Of a stretch of DNA of 64,000 nucleotides, positions 33,599 through 41,551 are shown piece after piece; the stretch's first letter is position 1, and every line of letters starts with the position of its first letter. The notes under the pieces are model-generated. The model made no database searches. It was not told the origin of the DNA and worked only from the letters and a program-made list of their open reading frames with translations. A program made the translations under genes and the position numbers. Source of the DNA: Levilactobacillus tangyuanensis (GTDB taxonomy: Bacteria > Bacillota > Bacilli > Lactobacillales > Lactobacillaceae); assembly GCF_003946545.1 (NCBI RefSeq), contig NZ_RHOA01000002.1, forward strand, positions 274,210 through 338,209, written 5' to 3'.

Positions 33599-34228
33599 TT
33601 ATAATTCATCGAGTTGAGGCACTAAGCCATACCCCTGCAAATAGCGTTGGCCCGTTGCCGGGTCAATCACCATTCGCGTCACACTGGTATTCGCTGGTTC
33701 ACTGAGCGCCGCGGTCGCTGGCGTGCCTAACATCAGCAACGCCGTCACCTTAATGGTTAACCCATGACTCACCACCAAAATGTGGTCGTCAGGATGGTCA
33801 ACCACTTCTTCGGCCAGCCATTCGCCGACCCGTCGCTGAACATCCCGGTAGGACTCACCCCCAACGGCTAGTAAAGCGTCGGGCATGGCCTCCCCGGTAA
33901 TGGGATCGAAGGCTGCCGGGTTCTTGGCCTGTAACTCTTCCAAGCTAGCGCCGGTCCAGTCACCATAATCGGCCTCCATCAACCGGTCATCAAACTCCGG
34001 TGTCAGGCTGATCATCCGCGTCAAGGCGGCCGTCGTTTGGCGCGACCGGTGTAGGGGACTGCTGATCAGTTGGTCATAGCTTGTCCCCTGAATCCACTGG
34101 GCCACTCGTTCAGCCTGTTGCAGGCCGCGCAGCGTCAAGTGGGTCGCTGCCGTATCCAATTGTCCTTGTGCGAGTCCGTCTAAATTGGCCTGTGTTTGGC
34201 CATGACGAACCCAATCAAAAGTGGTCAT
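33599..34228 (-). CDS. Histidine phosphatase family protein (phosphoglycerate mutase-like)
   Basis: A 209-residue enzyme with the phosphohistidine motif VRHGQTQANLDG (about 7-18). It also has SSPLHRSRQTTAAL (about 56-69), the acid Glu in MEADYGDW and the second catalytic His in LVVSHGLTI. It could be a broad acid phosphatase or a mutase. It follows the EamA transporter gene by 14 bp and is probably co-transcribed with it. Confidence 0.88.
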   Translation of the reverse strand: MTTFDWVRHGQTQANLDGLAQGQLDTAATHLTLRGLQQAERVAQWIQGTSYDQLISSPLHRSRQTTAALTRMISLTPEFDDRLMEADYGDWTGASLEELQAKNPAAFDPITGEAMPDALLAVGGESYRDVQRRVGEWLAEEVVDHPDDHILVVSHGLTIKVTALLMLGTPATAALSEPANTSVTRMVIDPATGQRYLQGYGLVPQLDEL

Positions 34229-34242
34229 TGTCTCACTTCCTA

Positions 34243-35175
34243 TCAGCCGCGCTGACTATCCGCCTTTTGACGACCACGATTCAAGAGATAAATCGCCAAA
34301 ATAACTAAAATCGACCCAACAACTTCGGCCACGGTAATCTTTAAGCCCAAGAAAATAATCGAGAGCACGAAGGTCATGACTGGTTGGGTGGCATCCACAA
34401 TACTAATCACGTCAGACGGCGCGAAGTGGGTACTGTAGAGAACCAGTGCGAACGGAATAATGGTCCCCAATAAAATAACGGTACTCATCGATGCAACCAA
34501 GCCCAAGTTAATTGGCGGTGTGTGAACCCAAACGGGCCGGTAGCAGTTAAAGATAATTCCGGCCAATAACATGGCCCAACCAAGCACGACGATTGGTGAA
34601 TTACCCTCTTTAACCAATGTCCGTGGCAGAACCACGTAACCGGCTGCGGTAATCCCAGAACCAATCCCCCAGAGTAAGGACACCATCGGGATAGATAACT
34701 GAGAAATGTCCCCTCGCGTAATCGCTAGGAAGACCCCAATCATCGCCACAATGAAGGCGATCAAATCGCTCCGAAGTGGCCGTTGGTGGAGAAAGACTAA
34801 GCTCCCCAACACAATGAATAATGGACTCAAATATTGCAGAATCGTTGAAGCAGCTGAGTTCCCAGTCTGGACCGACATGTAGAAGGTCAACAGGTTGGCG
34901 CCTAAACCAAAGACGGCATAAGCAATCAACCATAGGATATTGCGAACCGAATTGAAGACGTTAAAAATCTTCTTACCATACATGATAGCACTCACGATCA
35001 GGAGCACCACCCCAGTCACGGACGTCCGAGCAGATAAGAACCAACTGGCCGGCACGTTTTGACTTTGAGAGATGAACTGGAGCACAGTCCCAGAGATCCC
35101 CCACATAGCAGACGCCATTGTTGCCCAAAAGATACCTTTTTTGATATTTTCGGACGAATTTGCATTCGTTTTCAA
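34243..35175 (-). CDS. DMT superfamily transporter, EamA family
   Basis: A 310-residue protein with ten predicted membrane segments arranged as two EamA repeats. GIFWATMASAMWGISGTVLQF (about 14-34) is split by family landmarks such as the W-G-x-x-G, and TQPVMTFVLSIIFLGLKIT closes the second repeat. Members export metabolites or amino acids. The substrate here is unknown. It lies upstream of the histidine phosphatase gene. Confidence 0.85.
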   Translation of the reverse strand: MKTNANSSENIKKGIFWATMASAMWGISGTVLQFISQSQNVPASWFLSARTSVTGVVLLIVSAIMYGKKIFNVFNSVRNILWLIAYAVFGLGANLLTFYMSVQTGNSAASTILQYLSPLFIVLGSLVFLHQRPLRSDLIAFIVAMIGVFLAITRGDISQLSIPMVSLLWGIGSGITAAGYVVLPRTLVKEGNSPIVVLGWAMLLAGIIFNCYRPVWVHTPPINLGLVASMSTVILLGTIIPFALVLYSTHFAPSDVISIVDATQPVMTFVLSIIFLGLKITVAEVVGSILVILAIYLLNRGRQKADSQRG

Positions 35176-35330
35176 GAAACAGCAGATCCTTTCATTCTTT
35201 CATCAACTATCCAAAACTTCTAATAATTTGACTAATTTTACCGAAAACAAATTAGAATTTGGCAATAAATGGTCAAAAAATTTTCGTTTCCACTCTTCAT
35301 TAAGCCACGAACGGGGCTAATTATCAACGC

Positions 35331-35397
35331 CTAAATCTAAATAAGTAGTCATAAAGCGGCGCCCAACACGGGCTGAGCTTACGACTACTTATTTATT
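35331..35397 (-). terminator. Terminator of the metQNI operon
   Basis: AAATAAGTAGTC and GACTACTTATTT form a 12-bp base with inner pairing TAA/TTA and GCCC/GGGC. It is positioned after metI. The U-tract is short, so it could also act as a 3' stability hairpin. Confidence 0.65.
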
Positions 35398-35431
35398 AAC
35401 TATCGTTTTGATGAGTAAAAATCATAACCAA

Positions 35432-36115
35432 TTAAGCGGTGTGGTCCACCCGACGAGCTAATAGGTCACCGATCAATTGGATAGCAAACACAATGACCAG
35501 GATGATTAACATTGCCAGGATCGTGACGTCGCTTTCGAAACGACTGTAACCAACGTTGATGGCCAAGTTCCCTAAGCCACCACCACCAATGGCACCGGCC
35601 ATGGCAGTCAAATCAATCAGACTGATTAACGTTAGGACGGATGAACGGATGATGTCCGCCAACCCTTCCTTGAGGTAAACCCGAAAGATAATCGCAATCG
35701 GACCAGAACCAACCGACTCGGCGGCCTCAATCACCCCGTGGTCAACTTCGGCCAGGGCGTTCTGAATTTGCCGGGCATAGAAAGGTGCGGACCCAATAAC
35801 CAGTGGAACAATTGCGGCTGTCGTCCCAATCGCCGTCCCAACCACTAATCGGGTTAATGGGGCAATCACGGCCAGTAAGATAACAAAGGGAATCGACCGG
35901 CAAAGGTTAACCAGCTTATCGAGAATGTTGTAGACGGCCCGATTTTCTAAGATGCCACCGGGCTGGGTCACAATTAAACCAATCCCAATCGCCATCCCTA
36001 GAATTCCGGCAACAATCGCCGTGAACAGCGTCATGTACAGCGTCTCACCAGTTGCTTGAATAAAGTCACTCTTCATCGTGACCGCATTTGGAAAATACTT
36101 AGCAAAAAAGTTCAA
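35432..36115 (-). CDS. metI: Methionine ABC transporter permease
   Basis: A 227-residue membrane protein of the MetI family with five to six membrane segments and the cytoplasmic coupling motif in EVDHGVIEAAESVGSGPIAI (about 142-161), the EAA loop. It imports methionine with MetN and MetQ. Its ATG follows metN directly with no spacer, so translation is coupled. It is the last gene before a large terminator hairpin. Confidence 0.95.
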   Translation of the reverse strand: MNFFAKYFPNAVTMKSDFIQATGETLYMTLFTAIVAGILGMAIGIGLIVTQPGGILENRAVYNILDKLVNLCRSIPFVILLAVIAPLTRLVVGTAIGTTAAIVPLVIGSAPFYARQIQNALAEVDHGVIEAAESVGSGPIAIIFRVYLKEGLADIIRSSVLTLISLIDLTAMAGAIGGGGLGNLAINVGYSRFESDVTILAMLIILVIVFAIQLIGDLLARRVDHTA

Positions 36116-37189
36116 TTAGGCCACCTCCGAGTTCGTCGATTTCAAGTGAGTAATCCGGACACCCTGTTCTTGACAATAGTCCCAAGCTGCCGCCAGCTTG
36201 TCAGGTTCACCACTCATGACAACAATGAGATTGCCCAGTGGCGTATCCTGCAAGATTTCAACATTCCCATACAGAATACTGGATACCACACCATAACGCT
36301 TGTAGAGCTCCGTAATCAATGGGGAATCGGTCTGATCGCCCACGTACTGCAGTTGCACCAATTGCTGAGTGTCGCCCAAGTCGAGCTTGTCGGCCTGCTT
36401 GTAAATCTTCACCAGGGCCTGATCAATCTGCGTGGCAGTGTTAATGAAGTCCCGCGTCAAGGGTTCCTTTGGCTGGCTAAAGATGTCAACTAGACTCCCG
36501 CGTTCGATGATGGCCCCTTCGTCCATGACGGCAACCTTGTTACAGATTTCCTTCACAGCTTCCATTTCATGGGTAATTAAGACTACCGTCAAACCAAGCT
36601 CCTGGTTTAACCGTTTCAACAATTCCAGAATTGAGGAAGTCGTCTTGGGGTCCAAGGCACTCGTGGCCTCGTCACTAATTAGAATCTCAGGATCATTGGC
36701 CAATGCCCGGGCGATCGCGACCCGTTGCTTCTGCCCACCGGAAAGTTGGGCGGGATAATCCGTTGCCTTGTCCGTTAAACCGACCAAGTCCAAGAGATGG
36801 TCCACCTTTTCTTTCCGTTCCGCACGGGATAATGAACCGCCCTTCAAGGGGTAATCCACGTTATCCGCAATCGTTCGTGACGCCATGAGGTTAAAGTGTT
36901 GGAAGATCATGCCGATCTTCGTGCGCGCTGCCCGGAGTTCCTTTGGCCGCAGGTTCAAAATGGCCTGGCCATTGACCGACACCGTACCGGCAGTTGGCCG
37001 TTGAAGGCGGTTGATCACCCGTACCAGGGTACTCTTCCCGGCCCCGGAATAACCGACGACACCATAGATGTCACCGCGGTTAACCGTGAGCGAAACATTC
37101 TTCACGGCATTCACGGTCTGACCCTTTGTATGAAAGGTCACATCGATATCTTTTAACTGAATAATCGCTTCGTTAGTCACAGATTTCAT
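36116..37189 (-). CDS. metN: Methionine ABC transporter ATP-binding protein
   Basis: A 357-residue ATPase. Walker [12 protein letters not shown] is at about 46-56, the signature [15 protein letters not shown] at about 148-162, and Walker [13 protein letters not shown] follows it. The last ~90 residues form the NIL regulatory domain, which in MetN binds methionine and gives trans-inhibition. It lies between metQ and metI. A 290-bp spacer with a hairpin separates it from metQ. Confidence 0.95.
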   Translation of the reverse strand: MKSVTNEAIIQLKDIDVTFHTKGQTVNAVKNVSLTVNRGDIYGVVGYSGAGKSTLVRVINRLQRPTAGTVSVNGQAILNLRPKELRAARTKIGMIFQHFNLMASRTIADNVDYPLKGGSLSRAERKEKVDHLLDLVGLTDKATDYPAQLSGGQKQRVAIARALANDPEILISDEATSALDPKTTSSILELLKRLNQELGLTVVLITHEMEAVKEICNKVAVMDEGAIIERGSLVDIFSQPKEPLTRDFINTATQIDQALVKIYKQADKLDLGDTQQLVQLQYVGDQTDSPLITELYKRYGVVSSILYGNVEILQDTPLGNLIVVMSGEPDKLAAAWDYCQEQGVRITHLKSTNSEVA

Positions 37190-37363
37190 TCTCCTTACTC
37201 GCCAATGCCGGCAAATTTAATCATTTATGGTTATCGCTAATGACCGCCGCCATCGTAGAACACAAGTGACAGAACCATGTCAGCTAATGCTGCCCGTCCT
37301 GACGCTGTTTCTAATGCTTAAGCGGAACACTAATTAACAAAAACCTACTATAGTAATACCAAA

Positions 37364-37407
37364 CTTCAATCAATTCATTGGCCATTGACCATTGGATTGA
37401 TTGAAGT
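37364..37407 (-). terminator. Intercistronic hairpin between metQ and metN
   Basis: CTTCAATCAAT pairs with ATTGATTGAAG, with an inner CCAATGG/CCAATG-type pairing. There is no T-tract on the minus strand. It may be an mRNA stabiliser or partial terminator that lets metQ be made in excess of metNI. Confidence 0.5.
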
Positions 37408-37479
37408 CGGTCGATAATCGTTTCAATATCAATTGGCTCTTTAACTAATCAATTAACTCTGCTATTTGAGCGGTTCGCT

Positions 37480-38289
37480 TTACCAAGCTGGGATGGTTAA
37501 ACCGTGGTAGTACTTCTTCAACAACTTCTTGGTTGCTTCAGTTTGGTAAGCCTTCACGATCTTCTTGTAGGTCGCGTTGTTCTTGTCAGACTTGTTAGCA
37601 GCGATGATGTTGATGTAAGGAATTGAAGCCTTGTTAAGCTTTTCCTTGTAGATGGTTTCGTTGTTTGGCAGCTTAGCTTCGGCAGCGAATTCGTTGTTGA
37701 TAACGGCACCGGCAGCGTCCGTCAAGGAACGTGGCGTTTGTGCGGCATCAACCGGCGTAATCTTCAAGTTCAACTTGTTTTCGGTGATGTTCTTAGGCGT
37801 TGGTAATTCAACCTTGCTATCAACCTTGATTAAGCCAGCTGATTGCAGAAGATATAAGGCCCGACCTTCGTTGGTGGAGTCGTTAGGAATCGTGATTTGG
37901 GCACCCTTCTTGATATCGGAAACGCTCTTAACCTTCTTGGAGTATAACCGTAGTGGTGCGCGGACGGTCCGGCCGATGGAAACGATGTTGGTCTTGTGGG
38001 CCTTGTTCCAAGCGTTCATGAAGTACGTGTGTTGGAACGAGTTGATATCAATTTCATGGTTGCTGAGGGCCGCGTTGGGTTGGTTGTAATCGGTGAAGGT
38101 CACTAACTTAATCTTGACGCCTTCCTTGGCTAATTTGGTCTTAATTGGCTTCCAAATCTTTTCGTCGGAACCCATGATCCCAACCTTAACCGTCTTGTTG
38201 CTGCTACTAGACTTGCCACAACCAGCAACAATCAATAATGGAATTAACAATAACAATAACCAGCTAAAATGTTTGAATGATTTCTTCAT
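37480..38289 (-). CDS. metQ: Methionine-binding lipoprotein
   Basis: A 269-residue NlpA-family substrate-binding lipoprotein. The signal MKKSFKHFSWLLLLLIPL ends in a VAGC lipobox. KVGIMGSDEKIWKPIK and EIDINSFQHTYFM (about 80-92) are typical MetQ blocks, and AQTPRSLTDAAGAVINNEF lines the ligand site. ATG 38289 is preferred over a TTG two codons upstream because of the GGGG spacing. It is the first gene of the operon, controlled by the T-box upstream. Confidence 0.95.
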   Translation of the reverse strand: MKKSFKHFSWLLLLLIPLLIVAGCGKSSSSNKTVKVGIMGSDEKIWKPIKTKLAKEGVKIKLVTFTDYNQPNAALSNHEIDINSFQHTYFMNAWNKAHKTNIVSIGRTVRAPLRLYSKKVKSVSDIKKGAQITIPNDSTNEGRALYLLQSAGLIKVDSKVELPTPKNITENKLNLKITPVDAAQTPRSLTDAAGAVINNEFAAEAKLPNNETIYKEKLNKASIPYINIIAANKSDKNNATYKKIVKAYQTEATKKLLKKYYHGLTIPAW

Positions 38290-38364
38290 ACTCAAAATCC
38301 CCTTTAATTCTCAAATTTTATAACAACTCAGGGTTGTTACCCCTCGCGACTGAAAACCGTGACC

Positions 38365-38645
38365 AAAACAAAAAGTCCGCTCCTAAATTAATAGAAACGA
38401 ACTTTGTCGTGGTACCATTCTAATTCGAGTCAGGCATAGACTAATGCCGGCTCCTCATTAACACTCTCCAGCTTGCGCCTAGGAGTGCGTGCACGATAAT
38501 GAGTGCCAAGCATTACCACCTCATCAAATGACTCAGTGATACCAATTAATTTTCAGGCCATCTTCACCTCGCCGTGGGTTACTCGCTTTCAGCCAAACAC
38601 GAGCTCTCTTTGAACCATTGACGTGGTTACTCTCCTGATCACATT
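38365..38645 (-). ncRNA. T-box riboswitch, methionine-specific
   Basis: On the minus strand the leader has a stem I region. A specifier-type GAAG-ATG-GCC places codon ATG (Met) at 38561-38559. The T-box core AGAATGGTACCACG lies at about 38421-38408. An intrinsic terminator AAAGTTCG / CGGACTTT ends in T5 (38405-38370). Uncharged tRNA-Met would pair with the specifier and the T-box and open the gene. A promoter TTGACA-17-TAGACT lies just upstream at about 38671-38699. Confidence 0.88.
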
Positions 38646-38808
38646 GTTTTCAATCGCTTAAGTTACAAGTAGTCTAATGCAGTTCTAATTAAGTGTCAAG
38701 CACAAATCACAAAAAAGTTTCCAATTAGCACCGTAACTGCGGCAATCTACTATATATGTTCACATAAAATGAATTAATTAGAAAATCTTTTTCTAACCCA
38801 AATTTCAC

Positions 38809-39357
38809 TTACTCATCAATAATTTGTTCGCGAATGATTCCCGACGCCAACAAAAACATGTGCGTGACCACCGGGCCCACGAAGCTAAAGCCACGGCGTT
38901 TGAGATCCTTTGCCATGGCCGTGCCAATGGTCGATTGGTTCACCAATTCATCCCGAGTGACCGCCGGTAAAAGCAAGGGTACCCCATCGACAAAGTTCCA
39001 CAGGTACGCGCTAAAGCTACCGAATTCTCGTTGTAACTGCACAATTCCCCGCGCATTGTGAATCGTTGCCCGAATCTTCCGTCCGTTGCTAATCATCGCG
39101 GCATCCTTGGCAATCCGTTCGCCATCCAGTTCGTCTTCAAAACCAGCCACGACCTGTGGGTCCATCCCGGCAAATAGGCGACGATACACGGGAAGCTTGC
39201 TGGCCGCCGCCTGCCAACTAAGCCCAACCTGAAAAACACCCACGGTTAGTAGCTCGAACAACACGTGATCATCATGGGTTGGCGTGCCAAAATAGGCCGA
39301 ATATTCGGCCGTGCCATTGGTCGCCCACTCTTGGCCATCATTTGGGCCAATTGACAT
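38809..39357 (-). CDS. DNA-3-methyladenine glycosylase I-like protein, key residues altered
   Basis: A 182-residue Tag-family protein, clear from VGLSWQAAASKLPVYRRLF (about 43-61), ISNGRKIRATIHNARGI, YLWNFVDGVP and RRGFSFVGPVVTHMFLLASG. Compared with canonical Tag (and the second copy at 50,149) it lacks the N-terminal Cys and YHDxEWG His that bind zinc. It also lacks the catalytic Glu (LEGxQAGLSW reads TVGVFQVGLSW) and the C-terminal Cys. It is either inactive as a glycosylase or repurposed. It is monocistronic. Confidence 0.82.
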   Translation of the reverse strand: MSIGPNDGQEWATNGTAEYSAYFGTPTHDDHVLFELLTVGVFQVGLSWQAAASKLPVYRRLFAGMDPQVVAGFEDELDGERIAKDAAMISNGRKIRATIHNARGIVQLQREFGSFSAYLWNFVDGVPLLLPAVTRDELVNQSTIGTAMAKDLKRRGFSFVGPVVTHMFLLASGIIREQIIDE

Positions 39358-39414
39358 AGAATCCCTTCTCTCGCTAAGCTACCCTCATTGTACAACGCGA
39401 CCTTGAACAAGCAA

Positions 39415-39451
39415 AAGGGCCCGTCACAACAATCGTCATGACGAGCCCTAT
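39415..39451 (-). terminator. Terminator of the OppA-like gene
   Basis: AGGGC-c-CGTCA pairs with TGACG-a-GCCCT, followed by TTTT on the minus strand. Confidence 0.75.
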
Positions 39452-39498
39452 TTGACTTAAGGTGTGCTCGGCAAATGAATCAGTCAAACACAATTATT

Positions 39499-41139
39499 TT
39501 ACTTGATGTAAGCGTACTTGTAGCTCCATTGCGTCCCAGCCGTGTTGTGAATAAGGCCCTTCACGGTGTTCCGTTGGAGGTAAGCATAGTTGGCCTGGTA
39601 TAACGGTGTGAAGCTCTGCGTCTTGTTCAACATCTTGGCCGCCTTAATCATATCTTGCCAACGAACCTCTGGTTGACCGGCATCTTGGTTTTGTGCCTTA
39701 TCAATCAGTTGGTCATATTCCTTGTTGGACCACTTGCCGTAGTTCAAAGAGTTTGAGCTGACAGGGATTTGCAGGAATGAGATTGGGTCGTTGAAGTCGG
39801 CCCCCCAGTGTGACAGGTAAAGGTCGAAGTCGCCACTCGTGGAACGGGATTGCGCAACGGAAGCCGGTACGTTTTGAATCTTCAGGTTGAAGCCCTTAAG
39901 ATTATCCTCCAGGGCACCCTTCAGGTATTGCGTGACGGTACTTGCCGCAACATCATCGTTACCGGCCATGATGCTCAGATCAACCTTCTTGATCCCTAAT
40001 TCCTTCAACCCGGCGGCCCACTTCTTCTTGGCCAAGCTTGGATTATAAGTCGTTGAATCCTTCACTTCCTGTTGCTTAGCGAAGTCTTCGCCCGTCTTAG
40101 GGTCTTTAGCCAAGCCACTGGCAACGAATCCGGTCGGCGTCACTGAACCATCGCCAAGGACCTTCTTCGTCAGTTGACTGCGATTAATCGACAACGCAAT
40201 GGCCTGACGAATGTTCTGATTGCTCATGATCCGGCGCTTAGCCTTGTCGGCGTCTTGGAAGTTATACTTCAAATGAATCACGATGGAGTATGGATATTCC
40301 TTAAAGGCCTTGTCGTTCTTATAGTTCTTAACCTGTTCATTGGTCAGGTTAGCAAAGTCTAACTTGTCGTTTTGGTACAGGCTCAAACCGGTCTGGGGGT
40401 TCGTGACCACTTGGAAGTTAACCTTGTTCAGCTTAACTACCTTTTTGTCCCAGTAATGGTTGTTCTTAACGAATGACCACGTGTTACCAGTCCCACTCCA
40501 ATTCGAAATCTTGAAGGGCCCACTGTAGACCATGTATTCGGACTTGGTCGCGTACTTCTTACCATACTTGTTAACCACTTTTTCATTCTGTGGGGCAAAC
40601 AGTGGGTAGGCCATCAAAATCTTGAAGTAAGCAATCGGCTTATCCAGCTTAACCACAACGGTTTGTGCATTCTTGGCATGAATCCCAATGGTTTCTGGCT
40701 TGGCCTTGCCGGCGATAATCGCATCACCATTCTTAATCCCGGAGAACATGTTCCGGTAAGAAGACTTGGTGGATGGCGTCAACGTCCGCCGCCATGAGTA
40801 AACAAAGTCCTGGGCGGTAATCTTGTCACCGTTACTCCACTTCGCGTTGTCACGAATGTGGAACGTCCATGTCTTCTGGTCCTTGGATTCCTTAATGGAA
40901 TCGGCCAGTCCTGGGGCAACCTTCCCGTTCTTACCCAAACGATAGAAGCCCTCGAAAACATTCCCAGTCTGGCCATAACCGGTGGCCTTGGCTAGGTCAA
41001 TCGTATCGAGTTGAGCCGTAGCTGGTAGGCGCAAGACCTGCGATGGCTTCGATGATGAGGCCGAGTTGCCACATGCGGCGAGGCTCAAACTCACCGTGAT
41101 TAATGCAGCTACTAAGCCAATCCCTGTCCATTTTTTCAT
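39499..41139 (-). CDS. oppA: Oligopeptide ABC transporter substrate-binding lipoprotein (OppA-like)
   Basis: A 546-residue lipoprotein. The signal MKKWTGIGLVAALITVSLSL ends in an LAAC lipobox. Family-5 SBP features include TFHIRDNAKWSNGDKITAQD, DFVYSWRRTLTPSTKSSYR and SHWGADFNDPISFL. It captures peptides for an Opp permease not encoded here. It is monocistronic, and its terminator follows. The leader contains a Cys-codon-rich peptide and an attenuator (see 41205-41389), so its expression probably responds to cysteine supply. It lies beside the Met-regulated metQNI operon. Confidence 0.92.
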   Translation of the reverse strand: MKKWTGIGLVAALITVSLSLAACGNSASSSKPSQVLRLPATAQLDTIDLAKATGYGQTGNVFEGFYRLGKNGKVAPGLADSIKESKDQKTWTFHIRDNAKWSNGDKITAQDFVYSWRRTLTPSTKSSYRNMFSGIKNGDAIIAGKAKPETIGIHAKNAQTVVVKLDKPIAYFKILMAYPLFAPQNEKVVNKYGKKYATKSEYMVYSGPFKISNWSGTGNTWSFVKNNHYWDKKVVKLNKVNFQVVTNPQTGLSLYQNDKLDFANLTNEQVKNYKNDKAFKEYPYSIVIHLKYNFQDADKAKRRIMSNQNIRQAIALSINRSQLTKKVLGDGSVTPTGFVASGLAKDPKTGEDFAKQQEVKDSTTYNPSLAKKKWAAGLKELGIKKVDLSIMAGNDDVAASTVTQYLKGALEDNLKGFNLKIQNVPASVAQSRSTSGDFDLYLSHWGADFNDPISFLQIPVSSNSLNYGKWSNKEYDQLIDKAQNQDAGQPEVRWQDMIKAAKMLNKTQSFTPLYQANYAYLQRNTVKGLIHNTAGTQWSYKYAYIK

Positions 41140-41204
41140 AAAATAATTGCTCCCTTTTCCTCATGAATTTGTTGGCGTGCAATCCCTGACACACTCGAAA
41201 CCAT

Positions 41205-41249
41205 AAAAAACGGGTTACCCCTCACACGCATCGTGAAAGGTAACCCGTT
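41205..41249 (-). terminator. Attenuator terminator in the oppA leader
   Basis: AACGGGTTACC (41249-41239) pairs with GGTAACCCGTT (41219-41209), an 11-bp stem followed by T6 (41210-41205). It lies upstream of the oppA start and just downstream of the leader peptide. GTAACG at 41251-41246, the left edge of this stem, can instead pair with CGTTAC at 41321-41316 inside the leader frame. Confidence 0.8.
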
Positions 41250-41284
41250 ACACTGACGACCGGAACAGTCGTCGCTATGTAATG

Positions 41285-41389
41285 CTACTGGTTAGCCGGA
41301 AAATCACGATTTAGCGTAACGCAAAGAGACACGTTACATACGCAACATGCGGCATTCAGTCGTTCAACTTGGCCTGCGTTCATCATCAT
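41285..41389 (-). CDS. Cysteine-rich leader peptide (34 aa) of an attenuator upstream of oppA
   Basis: An unlisted short frame starting with three ATG codons, with GGAGGGG (41404-41398) eight bases ahead. The product begins MMMNAGQVERL, has the core AACCVCNVSLC with four Cys in nine residues, and stops with TAG at 41287-41285. Codons TGT TGC GTA TGT (41347-41336) lie on the left arm of a hairpin, GTAACG (41337-41332) with CGTTAC (41321-41316). A ribosome stalled there for lack of Cys-tRNA would free CGTTAC to pair with the terminator stem, allowing read-through. This is the classical attenuation layout. Synthesis of the peptide is inferred. Confidence 0.75.
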   Translation of the reverse strand: MMMNAGQVERLNAACCVCNVSLCVTLNRDFPANQ

Positions 41390-41551
41390 CGTGATTTCCC
41401 CTCCTTACTTTTAATAACTGGTTGGATTGCACAAGATTAAAGTTACCGCACTTTGAATTGATTGTCAAAAGATATTACTTCTTGGGTAACAACCGTCTAC
41501 TGAAAACGGTATACTAAAGATATTCTAAGAGAAAAGAAAGGATTTGAACGT

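Noticed and set aside
41461..41520. Perfect CRE at the GH3 promoter
   Set aside because: TGAAAACGGTATACT resembles cre but the spacing to the final C is one base off. It is part of ACCGT/ACGGT symmetry and could be another LacI-type operator.
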